A stretch of DNA of 64,000 nt. Origin: Melastoma dodecandrum. Lineage: Eukaryota > Streptophyta > Magnoliopsida > Myrtales > Melastomataceae. Under the pieces are notes generated by a model, which saw only the letters and a list, made by a program, of their open reading frames with translations, did no database searches and was not told the origin of the DNA. Position 1 is the first letter of the stretch, and every line of letters begins with the position of its first letter. The translations under genes were made by a program, and so were the position numbers. The stretch lies in assembly GCA_029817715.1 (NCBI GenBank), contig JARUPY010000473.1, positions 4,154,001 to 4,218,000 of the forward strand. Reading direction: 5' to 3'. Positions 22,941 to 32,089 of this stretch are shown here, piece by piece.

Positions 22941-23869
22941 TGTTGCTGCAGGAGCATGAATTTCAACAACGGGAAGGTCCCAGAAGGTCCTCTAGGAGGG
23001 GCTGTGTCCGCTTTGCTCCAGTTGGGGGTGTTAGGCAGCATCGGCTTGTACACTGCCGCGAACAATCTTTACAATGTCAAGGGCGGGCACCGGGCTATCA
23101 TGTTTAACCACTTTAGTGGTATCAAGGACAAGTCCTCCCCCAGCACTTCATCATACCGTGCCAGTGCTCTGTTGATTGGCTGCAGCTGGAATATAGGGTG
23201 CCTTATGTCTAATTTAAGCTTAAACATGGCCATCAGGGAATTCTGGAAGCAATGGCAAGCTTGTTCTACGATGACTGTTGGTGCTCATTGAGCCTGAGAT
23301 TAATTTAGTTTTAGTCGAGGACATAATCTCTGTCTTGATTATAATGTGGTGCTCTGTGTTTTGGGACTTCATTTTCGCGGTGTTCCCTTTCGAAGAGAGA
23401 AGGCTGGGGGAGAAAGACTTTTGCGTCTGATTGCGGGGTCGGGCATCTACTGCTGCAATCTTCTTCTAGGTTTATCCTGAAGGGACATTCACATAACCAC
23501 TCCCTGGTTCGAGAGGCCGACTATTTATGACCTTCATATGGTAATTCTTGTTACCGAGTTCCCTATCAACGTCTGGTACGAATTAGGAATCGTCTAGGGA
23601 TAGGATAAAATTAAATTTAGAATTATTAGTATGTTTAATTATTTTTTATTACTATTTTTTATGAGTTGTCACCGGATCTGGATCCAATGTCTTGAAATTG
23701 TGAAAACTCAAGGGGATCTCTCCAATAGGGCAAGCATGATTTCCAAGAGGGAGTAATGATACTAATCAGGAAGAATTAAATTTATTGTTATGTTTAATTG
23801 TAATGATACTAATCAGGAAGAATTAAATTTATTGTTATGTTTAATTATCTTTTATTATTATCTTATTAC

Positions 23870-24228
23870 TGTTGGGGGGTTATGTGTGTAGGATTGGATA
23901 GGAAGGGAGAAGGTGCTAGCAGAACGTAGGTTCTGTACTGCCGACGACCTTCTGTAGGATAGAGGAAACCTTCTGTAGAGCTGCTGCACCTACGAGGAGT
24001 GTTTTGGCTACAATTTCTCTTTGTTTTAAACTTTCTCTTTTTCCCATCATCATACAAGAAATGTCTACACGTCCCTTTATATATAGGGAGGAGTAGGAAA
24101 ACCAAAAGACAATAGAAACCGACATATTTAATGACAGATTTAATAGCCTGCTTAAATGACCCACTTAAATGACTTTTCCGTTACTAAATTCAATACCCAT
24201 TAATATTGATCATAAATTACCTTCAACA
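23870..24228 (-). repeat. 3' LTR of the young copia element
   Basis: This is a 359-bp direct copy of 28396-28754. On the element strand it starts TGTTGAAGGTAATTTATG and ends CCCCCCAACA. A TATA box (TATATATAAA on the minus strand) lies at about 24076-24085. The polypurine tract AAGAGGGGA (minus strand) sits at 24229-24237. Confidence 0.96.
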
Positions 24229-24235
24229 TCCCCTC

Positions 24236-27200
24236 TTAATTTATGATCTTCAAGAAGTCTTTGAATGTCTTGAACTTCTCAGAAGACACCGCCTTTGTAA
24301 GAACGTCTGCGGGTTGATCATGGGTGCTGATGAACTCTAGAAGAATCTCCTTCTGCGAAACCATCTCTCTGATGAAATGATGACGAAGTTCTATGTGCTT
24401 CGATCTTGCATGGAAAACTGGATTCTTGGTCATAGCAATTGCAGATTGGTTATCACAGAAGATTGTTGTTGGCTCGTCCACCTTCTATTGTAATTCTAGA
24501 AGTAACCTTCTGAGCCAGACAGCTTCTCTTGTTGCTTCATTTGCTGCGATGTACTCAGCTTCTGCAGATGAGAGTGCAACAGTGTTTTGCTTCTTTGAAC
24601 TCCATGAAATGGGCTTTGTTCCAATACAGAACAAGTATCCTGATGTGCTTCTACGATCATCCAAGCTTCCTGCCCAATCACTATCTACATAACCCACTAA
24701 ATCATCCTTCTGCTCTTTTGTATACTTTAGTCCGACCTTCTGTGTGCCTTTTAGATAGCGTAGAACTCTTTTTGCTGCTGTGAAATGAGTTCTGCTGGGG
24801 TTGCTCATGAATCTAGATAGCAAACTCACAGAATGAACAATGTCAGTCCTAGTATGAGTGAGATAAATAAGAGAACCAACCAGGCTTCTGTAGATCTTCG
24901 AATCAAAGCCTTCTGTAGAATCCTCCTTCTGTAACTTCTCATTGAGTGACATTGGTGTAGAAATTGGCTTTGCATTCTCCATACGGAATTTCTTCAATAG
25001 ATCTGCTATGTACTTTTCTTGAGAAATGAAAATCTCTCCTTTCTTCTGCTTCACTTGAAGTCCGAGAAAGTACTTCATCAAGCCAAGATCTGTCATCTCA
25101 AATTCTTCCATCATAGCTTCCTTGAACTTCTGCAGCAAGCTTCTGTTGGTGCTAGTGTAGATCAAGTCATCTACATAAAGACATGCTATTAGAAAATTAG
25201 GACCAACCTTCTGTATGTATAACGAAGGTTCTACTGAGCTTCTGGAGAATCCTTTCTTTTGTAGATAGGAATCAATTCTGCAATTCCACGCCCTTGGTGC
25301 TTGCTTCAAACCATATAGAGCCTTATGCAGTCTGTAGACTTTGTCTTCTGTGCCTTTCATCACGAATCCTTGTGGTTGTTCTACGTAGACTTCTTCTTCT
25401 AGTACTCCATTAAGAAATGCTGACTTGACATCAAGCTGGAATACTTCAAGCTCCTTCTGTGCTGCAATGGCTAGAACAGCACGGATTGTCTCCATCCTTG
25501 CTACAGGAGCAAAAGTTTCTGTAAAATCAACTCCAGGCTTCTGTGAATAGCCTTTTGCTACGATGCGAGCTTTATGCTTCTGCACACTTCCATCTTCATT
25601 ATACTTGGTCTTGTAGACCCACTTTAATCCGACAGCTTCTTTTCCTTCTGGTAGATCGACCAATGACCACGTGTCATTCTTCTCTATAGAAGTCATCTCC
25701 TCCTTCATGGCATTTCTCCATTTTTCTTCTTCTGCTGCCTCCTCAAAGTTCTGTGGCTCAAATGCAGCAAGAGCAAACTTAGTTTGCTCATAAATTTCAG
25801 TGAATGATCGATACCTCCTCGGTGGTGTATCTCCAATAGGACCCTTAGCGTTTGGAATGGTGCTAAATGAACTAGCTTCTGCTGTTTCAGTGGGATTCTG
25901 TACGATAACTTCTTTTATTGCTTCTGTTGTTCTGATAGGGTTCTATACAGATGCTTCTGCTACTGCTTCTATAAACTGGTACATCTGAGTCATAGAAGAC
26001 TCCTCCTGCTACTTCCAATCTGTATGTTCATCAAAGATAACATCTCTTGACAGAATTAACTTGTCAGTATTCGGATTATAAAGACGATATCCTTTCGATT
26101 CATCACTATATCCGATAAAAATCAACTTCTCACCTTTCTCGTCAAACTTTTCTCTTCCTTGAGAAGGTGTAAGTGCATATCCAATACACTCAAATACTTT
26201 CAAATGATTTACCACGGGCTTCCTTCTGTGCCACGCTTCATGTGGTGTCTTGTCCCTAATTGCTTTTGTAGGGGATCTGTTCAAAAGGTAGGCAGATGTG
26301 TTGACAGCTTCTGCCCAGAACTTGTTGGGTAGACCTTTGCCCTTTAGCATGCTTCTGGCCATCTCCACTATGGTTCTGTTCTTTCTTTCTGCGACTCCAT
26401 TTTGCTGAGGAGAATACTGCACAGTTAACTGCCTTTGTATCCCCTTCTGTTGACAATAATCCAAGAATGGTCATGACAAAAACTCTCTTGCGCGATCTGT
26501 CCTCAAGGTCTTAATATTGTATCCACTTTGATTCTCTGCAAGTGCTTTGAACTTCATAAAGGTGGTGAAAGCATCTGATTTCCTCTCAAGAAAATAAATC
26601 CAAATCATTCTAGTATAGTCATCTACGAACAACAGAAAGTATCTTCTGTTACCGAGAGACGGAGTCTGAGTCGGTCCACAAATATCCGCATGAACCAGCT
26701 CGAGAGGGGCTTGAGCTCTCCATGATGTGTTTGGGAATGGAAGACGATGATGCTTTCCGAAGACACATCCTTCACAGACGTCACCTTCTGCAGCTTGTAT
26801 AGAAGGTAGTCCTACCACCATATTCTTCTGCTTTAGTAAAGCTAGACCTTTCCTATTCAAATGTCCATACCTGAGATGCCAAAGACGAGAATCATCTACA
26901 ACCTCAGTTTTGAGAACCACATTGCTGCAAGGAGCCATCTTTAACGGGAACAAATTGTTGGACGTCATCTTCACGATCGCAACCTTCTGTCCGTTTCTGT
27001 CTGTTATCTCACATTGACCTTCTGCAAAAACCAACTTGTAGCCATTTTTCATCATCTGTCCCACACTTAGTAGGTTCTGTGCGATTTCTGGAGTGTAGAA
27101 GACATCGTGCATCCTCTTTTGTTGACCTTCTGCACTGAAAACTGAAACAACACATTTACCTTCTATTTTTAACTTCTTGCTATCTCCAAGTTCCAAGAGA

Positions 27201-28369
27201 GAGTTGTATTTCTCATCAAGCTCCACAAAGTTCTTCTTGATTCCTGTGACATGGTTACTACACCCACTATCGAGGAACCATATCTCATTCATATCTTGCA
27301 CGGTGTTAGAGGAAGAATAGAAAACTTTAGAAGGTTCATCTTCCTTAGAGAAATTTATCGAGCTTCTGTCCTCATTCTTCTGTTCATTCTTCTGCTCTTT
27401 ATCTTTGTACCAGCAATCACGATCTGAATGAGTTGGGAACTTGCATCTCCTGCATCGAAAACGATAATTTTTTGTTTCATGATTATTCTTTCTGCAGATG
27501 CGGCATCCTGCTTCTGCTTCTTCATGACCGCTTCTGTGCTGACCTTCTGGTCGTCCTTCTGCATAGCCTCTGCCTCTGCCACGAGACCTGCCTCCACGTC
27601 CTCTGCCATAGGACCTTCTGTTGTTTCCAGAACGTTCTTGCTTCTGCTCAGAAACATTCAATTTTGCTTGAAATGCTTGCTCCACGGGGGTTTTGTACTT
27701 GCTTACCCGTTTCTCATGGGCTTCTAGGGAACCCATCAATTCATAGATGGAAACTTCTGCGAGATCCGTCATCTCTTCAATCACGGTTACCACATGCTCA
27801 AACTTCTGTGGCAAGCTTCTGAGGATTTTCTCCACGACTTTTCTATCTGGGACGACTTCTCCGTAACTCTTCAATTGATTGAGGATCTCCACGATCCTTG
27901 AGAAGTAATCTTTGACGGTTTCTATGTCTTTCATGGCTAGATTGTCGAAGTCTCTCAAGTGGTTCTACAGCTTTGTAGAGATCACCTTCTGTGACCCTTT
28001 GAACTCCTCCTTTATGAACTCCCACGCTTCATTCACCTTTTTCAGGCCGAATATCCTTGGGTCAATGGTCTTGCTCACGGATTGTTGCAGAAGCCGCAGA
28101 GCCATGGCATTCTTCATGATGTTCTCCTTGTACGCTGTTTGATCATCTTCTATGGGGTTGATGACACCTTCTGCGGAAGTGTTGTCACTTTTTGGGAGAG
28201 AGATTCCTTCTGGAACTTCTTCGTAGGCTTCCCCCACAAGTTTCCATAGATCTTGCTAAAGGAAAATGGTCTCCATTTGATAACTCCAATAGTCGAAGTA
28301 CTCACCGTCAAAGATGGGAATTTGGTTGGGAGAAAAAGTGAAGAACATGTTGCCAGCGGATGTAGACAT
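24236..28369 (-). pseudogene. Copia gag-pol, single frame with six nonsense codons and no frameshift
   Basis: From ATG 28369 (MSTSAGNMFF) to the terminal stop at 24236 the length is 4134 bp, exactly 1378 codons in one phase. In order: gag with IFDGEYFDYW, QSVSKTIDPRIF, and the RNA-binding region with RGRGGRSRGRGRG and a CRICRKNNHETKNYRFRCRRC zinc-binding stretch (27965-28369 onward); protease WFLDSGCSNHVTG (about 27260); gag-pre-integrase LWHLRYGHLN; integrase HADICGPTQTPSLG, LRTDRAREF and QQNGVAERKNRTIVEMARSML; reverse transcriptase KSAFLNGVLEEEVYVEQPQGF and CLYVDDLIY; RNase H SSAEAEYIA and DNQSAIAMTKNP. In-frame stops lie at 28256-28258, 27965-27967, 26471-26473, 26009-26011, 25943-25945 and 24482-24484: five TAG and one TGA, each explicable as a C-to-T or G-to-A transition. 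The protease D-S-G and the YVDD motif are intact, and the normally conserved RTDRGGEF has become RTDRAREF. Confidence 0.93.
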
Positions 28370-28379
28370 GACCTTCTGC

Positions 28380-28391
28380 GCTCTGATACCA
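28380..28391 (-). promoter_or_regulatory. Primer-binding site for initiator tRNA-Met
   Basis: The minus strand reads TGGTATCAGAGC four bases after the 5' LTR end (TGTTGGGG on the plus strand begins at 28396). This is the standard plant copia primer-binding site, complementary to the 3' end of initiator tRNA-Met. Confidence 0.95.
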
Positions 28392-28395
28392 AATT

Positions 28396-28754
28396 TGTTG
28401 GGGGGTTATGTGTGTAGGATTGGATAGGAAGGGAGAAGGTGCTAGCAGAACGTAGGTTCTGTACTGCCGACGACCTTCTGTAGGATAGAGGAAACCTTCT
28501 GTAGAGCTGCTGCACCTACGAGGAGTGTTTTGGCTACAATTTCTCTTTGTTTTAAACTTTCTCTTTTTCCCATCATCATACAAGAAATGTCTACACGTCC
28601 CTTTATATATAGGGAGGAGTAGGAAAACCAAAAGACAATAGAAACCGACATATTTAATGACAGATTTAATAGCCTGCTTAAATGACCCACTTAAATGACT
28701 TTTCCGTTACTAAATTCAATACCCATTAATATTGATCATAAATTACCTTCAACA
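28396..28754 (-). repeat. 5' LTR of the young copia element
   Basis: It is identical by eye to 23870-24228. It provides the element promoter: the TATA motif is at about 28602-28611 on the minus strand. CTTCTG hexamers occur twice in each LTR. Confidence 0.96.
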
Positions 28755-29420
28755 ATTACCATATCGTTTTGTGAGGAGTTTCTTGGATTGATGGTCACCG
28801 GCGTGGTTTGTTCTTTCTTGGCTGCTTCATGCATGCTTTTATGGTTATTTCTCATGAGACAACTCCTTTCTAGGCCCTAGCACCAACCAAGAATTCAGAT
28901 TAATCTAAATGATCCTTTTGTTCTTTGCAGTCCGTCGTCAGCTGAGACATAAGGAAGATACTTACTGATAGGGCTGCAAACTTCAATATTGCTTTAGAGG
29001 ATGTGTTTACCAGTCTTACTTTTGGTAGAGAATTTACTGCTGCGATTGAGGCAAGACAACTGGCTGCTCAGGAAGCTGAAAGGGCTAAGTTTGTGGTGGA
29101 AAAGGCCAAAGAATACAAGAAGAGTGCCGCCATCAGAGTGCGCAAACGTCGTTATTGGACGGATGTAATGCTGAAGTCGATCAAAATTATGGACTGGGAA
29201 ACTATCCCCTGTGATTGTTTGTTCATGGGAGCAGTTAATCGAATTATCACTGCTTTTAGTTTTAATGAGCTACTCTACATTTGGCAGAGTGAGGCTACTA
29301 GTGCTCAGCTGGTCGGTCAGGCAACCCGGCCTTCATCACCTTGAGGAGGATAGGAGGGTCGAGGGAAATCGCCCATACCATCTCGAACTCGGCCAACTGG
29401 GTTTTCTTGAACTCCGACCA

Positions 29421-30010
29421 GAAGGAACCCGGGGAGCTGGACAGTGCAGGAGGAAATTGCCCATACCATCTCATCTTTTACATCACGGTGTCATCACCAC
29501 CACCTCCATGAACATCCCAATTTGGGAATGTGTGGAGACTGAGGCCATTTCCTTCTGCTGAATCAAAGGTACGCATGATTGCAAGACACCCAATTCGTTA
29601 ATCATCCGATGGGTAGTAGCAGAGAGTCAGAAAGTATACAGCAGCAGGGCCCATCCAACATGTTATCTCTGCTAGCTGTTTACGGATTGTCATCCATCAT
29701 CACATATTTTCTCTATATATTTTTCTCCCTTGAAGGACAAGGGCACTCACAAGAAAAAGGCTCTAGATAGTGTGATAGTTTGACAAAACGAGATGGCGAT
29801 TTTAAAGTCCAAGGTGCTGATTTAGATGTGCATGTGCCAGTGGGCCGCTGCCTACGTCATCCTCGACGTAAGCCGTCGATTTATGACACGGCCGGTACAA
29901 ACGGGGAAAAGGAAGACTTTGATGGCGTGGTCCGAATGTCGGCCGTCCCCCACCCAACACGCATTATCTCGTGACGTTGCCTTTCTCTGCATGAAATCCA
30001 CGGGATGGTA
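29421..30010. other. Intergenic between the prohibitin pseudogene and the glutaredoxin promoter
   Basis: No gene was recognised. Two ACGTCA or TGACG-type motifs near 29848 and 29970 may belong to the distal glutaredoxin promoter. Confidence 0.45.
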
Positions 30011-30015
30011 TTGGC

Positions 30016-30437
30016 TGACGTCACGTGAAAAAAAAAAGAAAGAAAGAGAGATTTCGATCTCTTATCGCTTCTTCTCATACGTGTCTCCGCCATATCATTG
30101 TTGCTTCCTCCGATGGAATTCTCTAACGTGGAAACGCGTCATGAAAGGTAGTTCACACGTATTAGTTATATCTAATTTAGCAAAGATAAGGACCGACTCC
30201 TAATCTAACCCCTTTCCCCACCTGACATCATTGCACATGATGTCCACCTAATTATACAATCTTTTAAATTTAATTTAAATTCGAGCGGTCAAGTTACGAA
30301 CGAAAACGTCGCCCCCCCCCCCGCCCAACCACACGTCATCAGAGGAGCCTTTGACGTCAACCCCGTCGACCCATTTCACGAACGATGACGTCATCCCTGA
30401 GCGCGTCCCATCCCCCCATTCCCTTTCTTTATATATT
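30016..30437 (+). promoter_or_regulatory. Glutaredoxin promoter with clustered TGACG (as-1-like) sites and TATA box
   Basis: TGACGTCACGTG lies at 30016-30027. A reverse TGACG (ACACGTCAT) lies at 30331-30339. Two perfect palindromes TGACGTCA lie at 30352-30359 and 30386-30393, 34 bp apart. A TATA box TTTATATATT is at 30428-30437, about 60 bp before the ATG. TGACG is the binding core of TGA-class bZIP factors. GRXC9/GRX480 of Arabidopsis binds TGA factors and its own promoter is driven by as-1-like elements, so this layout fits the gene downstream. Confidence 0.8.
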
Positions 30438-30496
30438 CCCTCCCTCCCCCATTTTAGACTTCCCCAACGAACATCGTCTTCTTCAACGAACTAACA

Positions 30497-30922
30497 ATGA
30501 TGCAGCAAGCAGCCGCGATCCCCTTCGGTTACACCGAATTCCTCCCCACCCGGCCATCCACTCCTTTCTCGGATTCATCGGCCTTCCCTGCAGATGCCGC
30601 CGACGACGTCCAACGCCTCGTTAAGGAGAATGCAGTTATCGTCTTCGGGAAGCGAGGATGCTGCATGATCCACGTCGTCAAGAGGCTGCTGCTCTGCCTC
30701 GGGGTTAATCCCGCGGTACACGAGATCGGGGAGGGGGAGGAGTCGGCCGTCTTCCAGGAGCTGGGGAGGGTACCTAACGGTGGGGCGAGCACGGGAGAGG
30801 TCCAGTTTCCCGTGGTTTTCATAGGAGGGAAGCACTTCGGCGGGCTGGACAGAGTGATGGCGACGCACATCACAGGGGAGCTCGTTCCCCTGTTGAAGGA
30901 GGCCCGCGCCTTGTGGCTATGA
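30497..30922 (+). CDS. GRXC9: CC-type glutaredoxin, GRXC9/ROXY19 (GRX480)-like
   Basis: CC-type glutaredoxins are land-plant-specific small redox proteins that act with TGA bZIP factors in the nucleus. They link salicylate and oxidative signals to gene expression and antagonise jasmonate responses. The intronless 141-residue ORF starts MMQQAAAIPFGYTEF, has VKENAVIVFGKRGCCMIHVVKRLLLCLGVNPAVHEI around the active site (CCMI at residues 55-58), then QFPVVFIGGKHFGGLDRVMATHITGELVPLLKEA, and ends in ALWL, the C-terminal motif needed for TGA interaction in this family. The second active-site pair differs from the usual CCMC of GRXC9: the fourth position is Ile, so only a CC dyad remains. Length is typical. 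The first ATG (30497) follows the TATA box at a normal distance; the adjacent second Met is an alternative. Sequence quality and context suggest a working gene. Confidence 0.95.
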   Translation: MMQQAAAIPFGYTEFLPTRPSTPFSDSSAFPADAADDVQRLVKENAVIVFGKRGCCMIHVVKRLLLCLGVNPAVHEIGEGEESAVFQELGRVPNGGASTGEVQFPVVFIGGKHFGGLDRVMATHITGELVPLLKEARALWL

Positions 30923-31302
30923 TGGCGGAGGCATTTTTGTTTCTTTCCCCCCTTTTTCCTGAGTTGTAAGAATTGTTGAATCCACGAGGGTGGAATGCTT
31001 CTTATTTTTATTTTCAAAGACTGATGCAACATCGGATCAATTCATATGTTAAATTTAACATATAAGACCAATTGACTGTAAAAAGTGGATCGTTATTTCT
31101 TTCGGATACGAGATTATGTTTTCTCCATTTCGATGACAGCCCTTTTCAACATATGTAAAAGCAAAAACAAAGACAGGGGAATCGAATTGAACAGGGGGCA
31201 ACGGGGTTTTTCATTCCTACATGTCAATCACGTGCAATGCACATGATTAACTTTGACGTCAGTCTCCAAATTATTTATGGCGTTGAGCCTGCGAGATTCA
31301 TG
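30923..31302 (+). other. Glutaredoxin 3' region
   Basis: This probably contains the 3' UTR and polyadenylation region (T-rich stretch 30935-31015). No other feature was seen before the hAT-like target-site duplication. Confidence 0.5.
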
Positions 31303-31361
31303 TGTTCACATAGGAGTGGGCATAGGTTCCGGGTAAAATCGGGAATCGAAATCATAGGGAC

Positions 31362-31938
31362 TGTTGGTGGACGAAACACGTCGCGATATATCGAGGACGA
31401 GGTGTTGAATGTGGTCGCCAATAAAGAAAGTGACAGAATGATTAGAATTCACTAAGCACAAAGAGAAAGACTTACAACCATCTTGCAACAACACTTAAGA
31501 CGATTACGTACAGTCAGGTTGACAATCAAGTAGCCCTTCGGGGTCATAGAATGATTGTCATGTGTTTACAATTGACTAGGGCTGACTTATTTATAGACAC
31601 TAACTAATAATTGTCGACCGATGCACGTTGGACACGTGCTAATTGTTCTAAAATTAACTACCATCTAACTAGTGAGACGACTCGATCGTCGATACTTCAT
31701 GAACATCGTCCCTTCGAGCATCGACCTTAATCCTTGCAGTCCCTCTTCATCATTGAAGATCTTCGATGAAGTGTTACCATCGGCCTTCGCTTCGTTGCGA
31801 TACTCCTGAATTAGCATTGATCCTTGACAGCTACCTCTGACATTGCATCGTCGATCAAACATCTTCCAAGCAACATCGATCTTGGTTTTCTCCAAAGCCC
31901 ATCACAGGAGGCCCAAAATGACGTTTATCGTGTAAACA
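31362..31938 (-). repeat. 3' LTR of the Tat element
   Basis: The plus strand reads TGTTGGTGGACGAAACACG to TATCGTGTAAACA. On the minus strand a TATA box (TATAAATA, about 31588-31596) precedes the conserved CCCCGAAGGG core (31534-31543). Confidence 0.93.
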
Positions 31939-31943
31939 TTTGG

Positions 31944-31957
31944 CCCCCCCTTCCTTC
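31944..31957 (-). other. Polypurine tract of the Tat element
   Basis: The minus strand reads GAAGGAAGGGGGGG immediately before GCCAAA and the LTR start TGTTTACAC. This is the expected plus-strand primer position and fixes the element orientation. Confidence 0.88.
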
Positions 31958-31985
31958 GACACGTCTGTTTATCTCCAGATTCCTC

Positions 31986-31992
31986 TATATAA
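31986..31992 (+). promoter_or_regulatory. TATA box of the antisense PMD gene
   Basis: TATATAA lies 98 bp upstream of the ATG at 32090, outside the LTR and on the strand opposite to the retrotransposon genes. It suggests that the antisense gene carried its own promoter inside the element. Confidence 0.6.
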
Positions 31993-32089
31993 CTCTTGAC
32001 ATCTCATTGTCTGCCTTCGTTCAAAACTCTTATCCTCATTGTGCCGCCCGCTACTAATTTTCTATCTTTTCAGCAAAATCTCTCTACCC

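Larger units (their letters stand above)
23870..28754 (-). mobile_element. Complete young Ty1/copia retrotransposon, minus orientation
   Basis: It is 4885 bp with two 359-bp LTRs that look identical base for base, TG...CA ends, and a perfect target-site duplication ATTAC (23865-23869 and 28755-28759). The primer-binding site is complementary to initiator tRNA-Met and the polypurine tract is adjacent to the 3' LTR. One continuous gag-pol frame spans the interior, but it carries six nonsense codons. The insertion lies in the prohibitin pseudogene, within an intron or a deleted region. LTR identity argues for very recent insertion. Confidence 0.97.
22956..29420 (+). pseudogene. PHB: Prohibitin (PHB) pseudogene, split by a copia retrotransposon
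   Basis: Prohibitins form ring complexes in the mitochondrial inner membrane. The first exon (22956 to about 23132) reads MNFNNGKVPEGP, a hydrophobic stretch LLQLGVLGSIGLYTA, then GGHRAIMFN and GIKDK. A second exon (about 23468-23540) keeps PWFERPTIYD after frame changes. After the copia insertion, an exon from 28931 (acceptor TTTGCAG) reads [32 protein letters not shown] and [16 protein letters not shown] last exon (about 29287-29420) reads SAQLVGQA and, in another frame, REIAHTISNSAN. Intron positions are retained, so the copy is not processed. The middle of the protein is missing, a TGA interrupts the 28931 exon, and frames shift, so it is not functional. A 21-bp segment GGAAAT[C/T]GCCCATACCATCTC is duplicated at 29362 and 29451. 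Confidence 0.9.
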
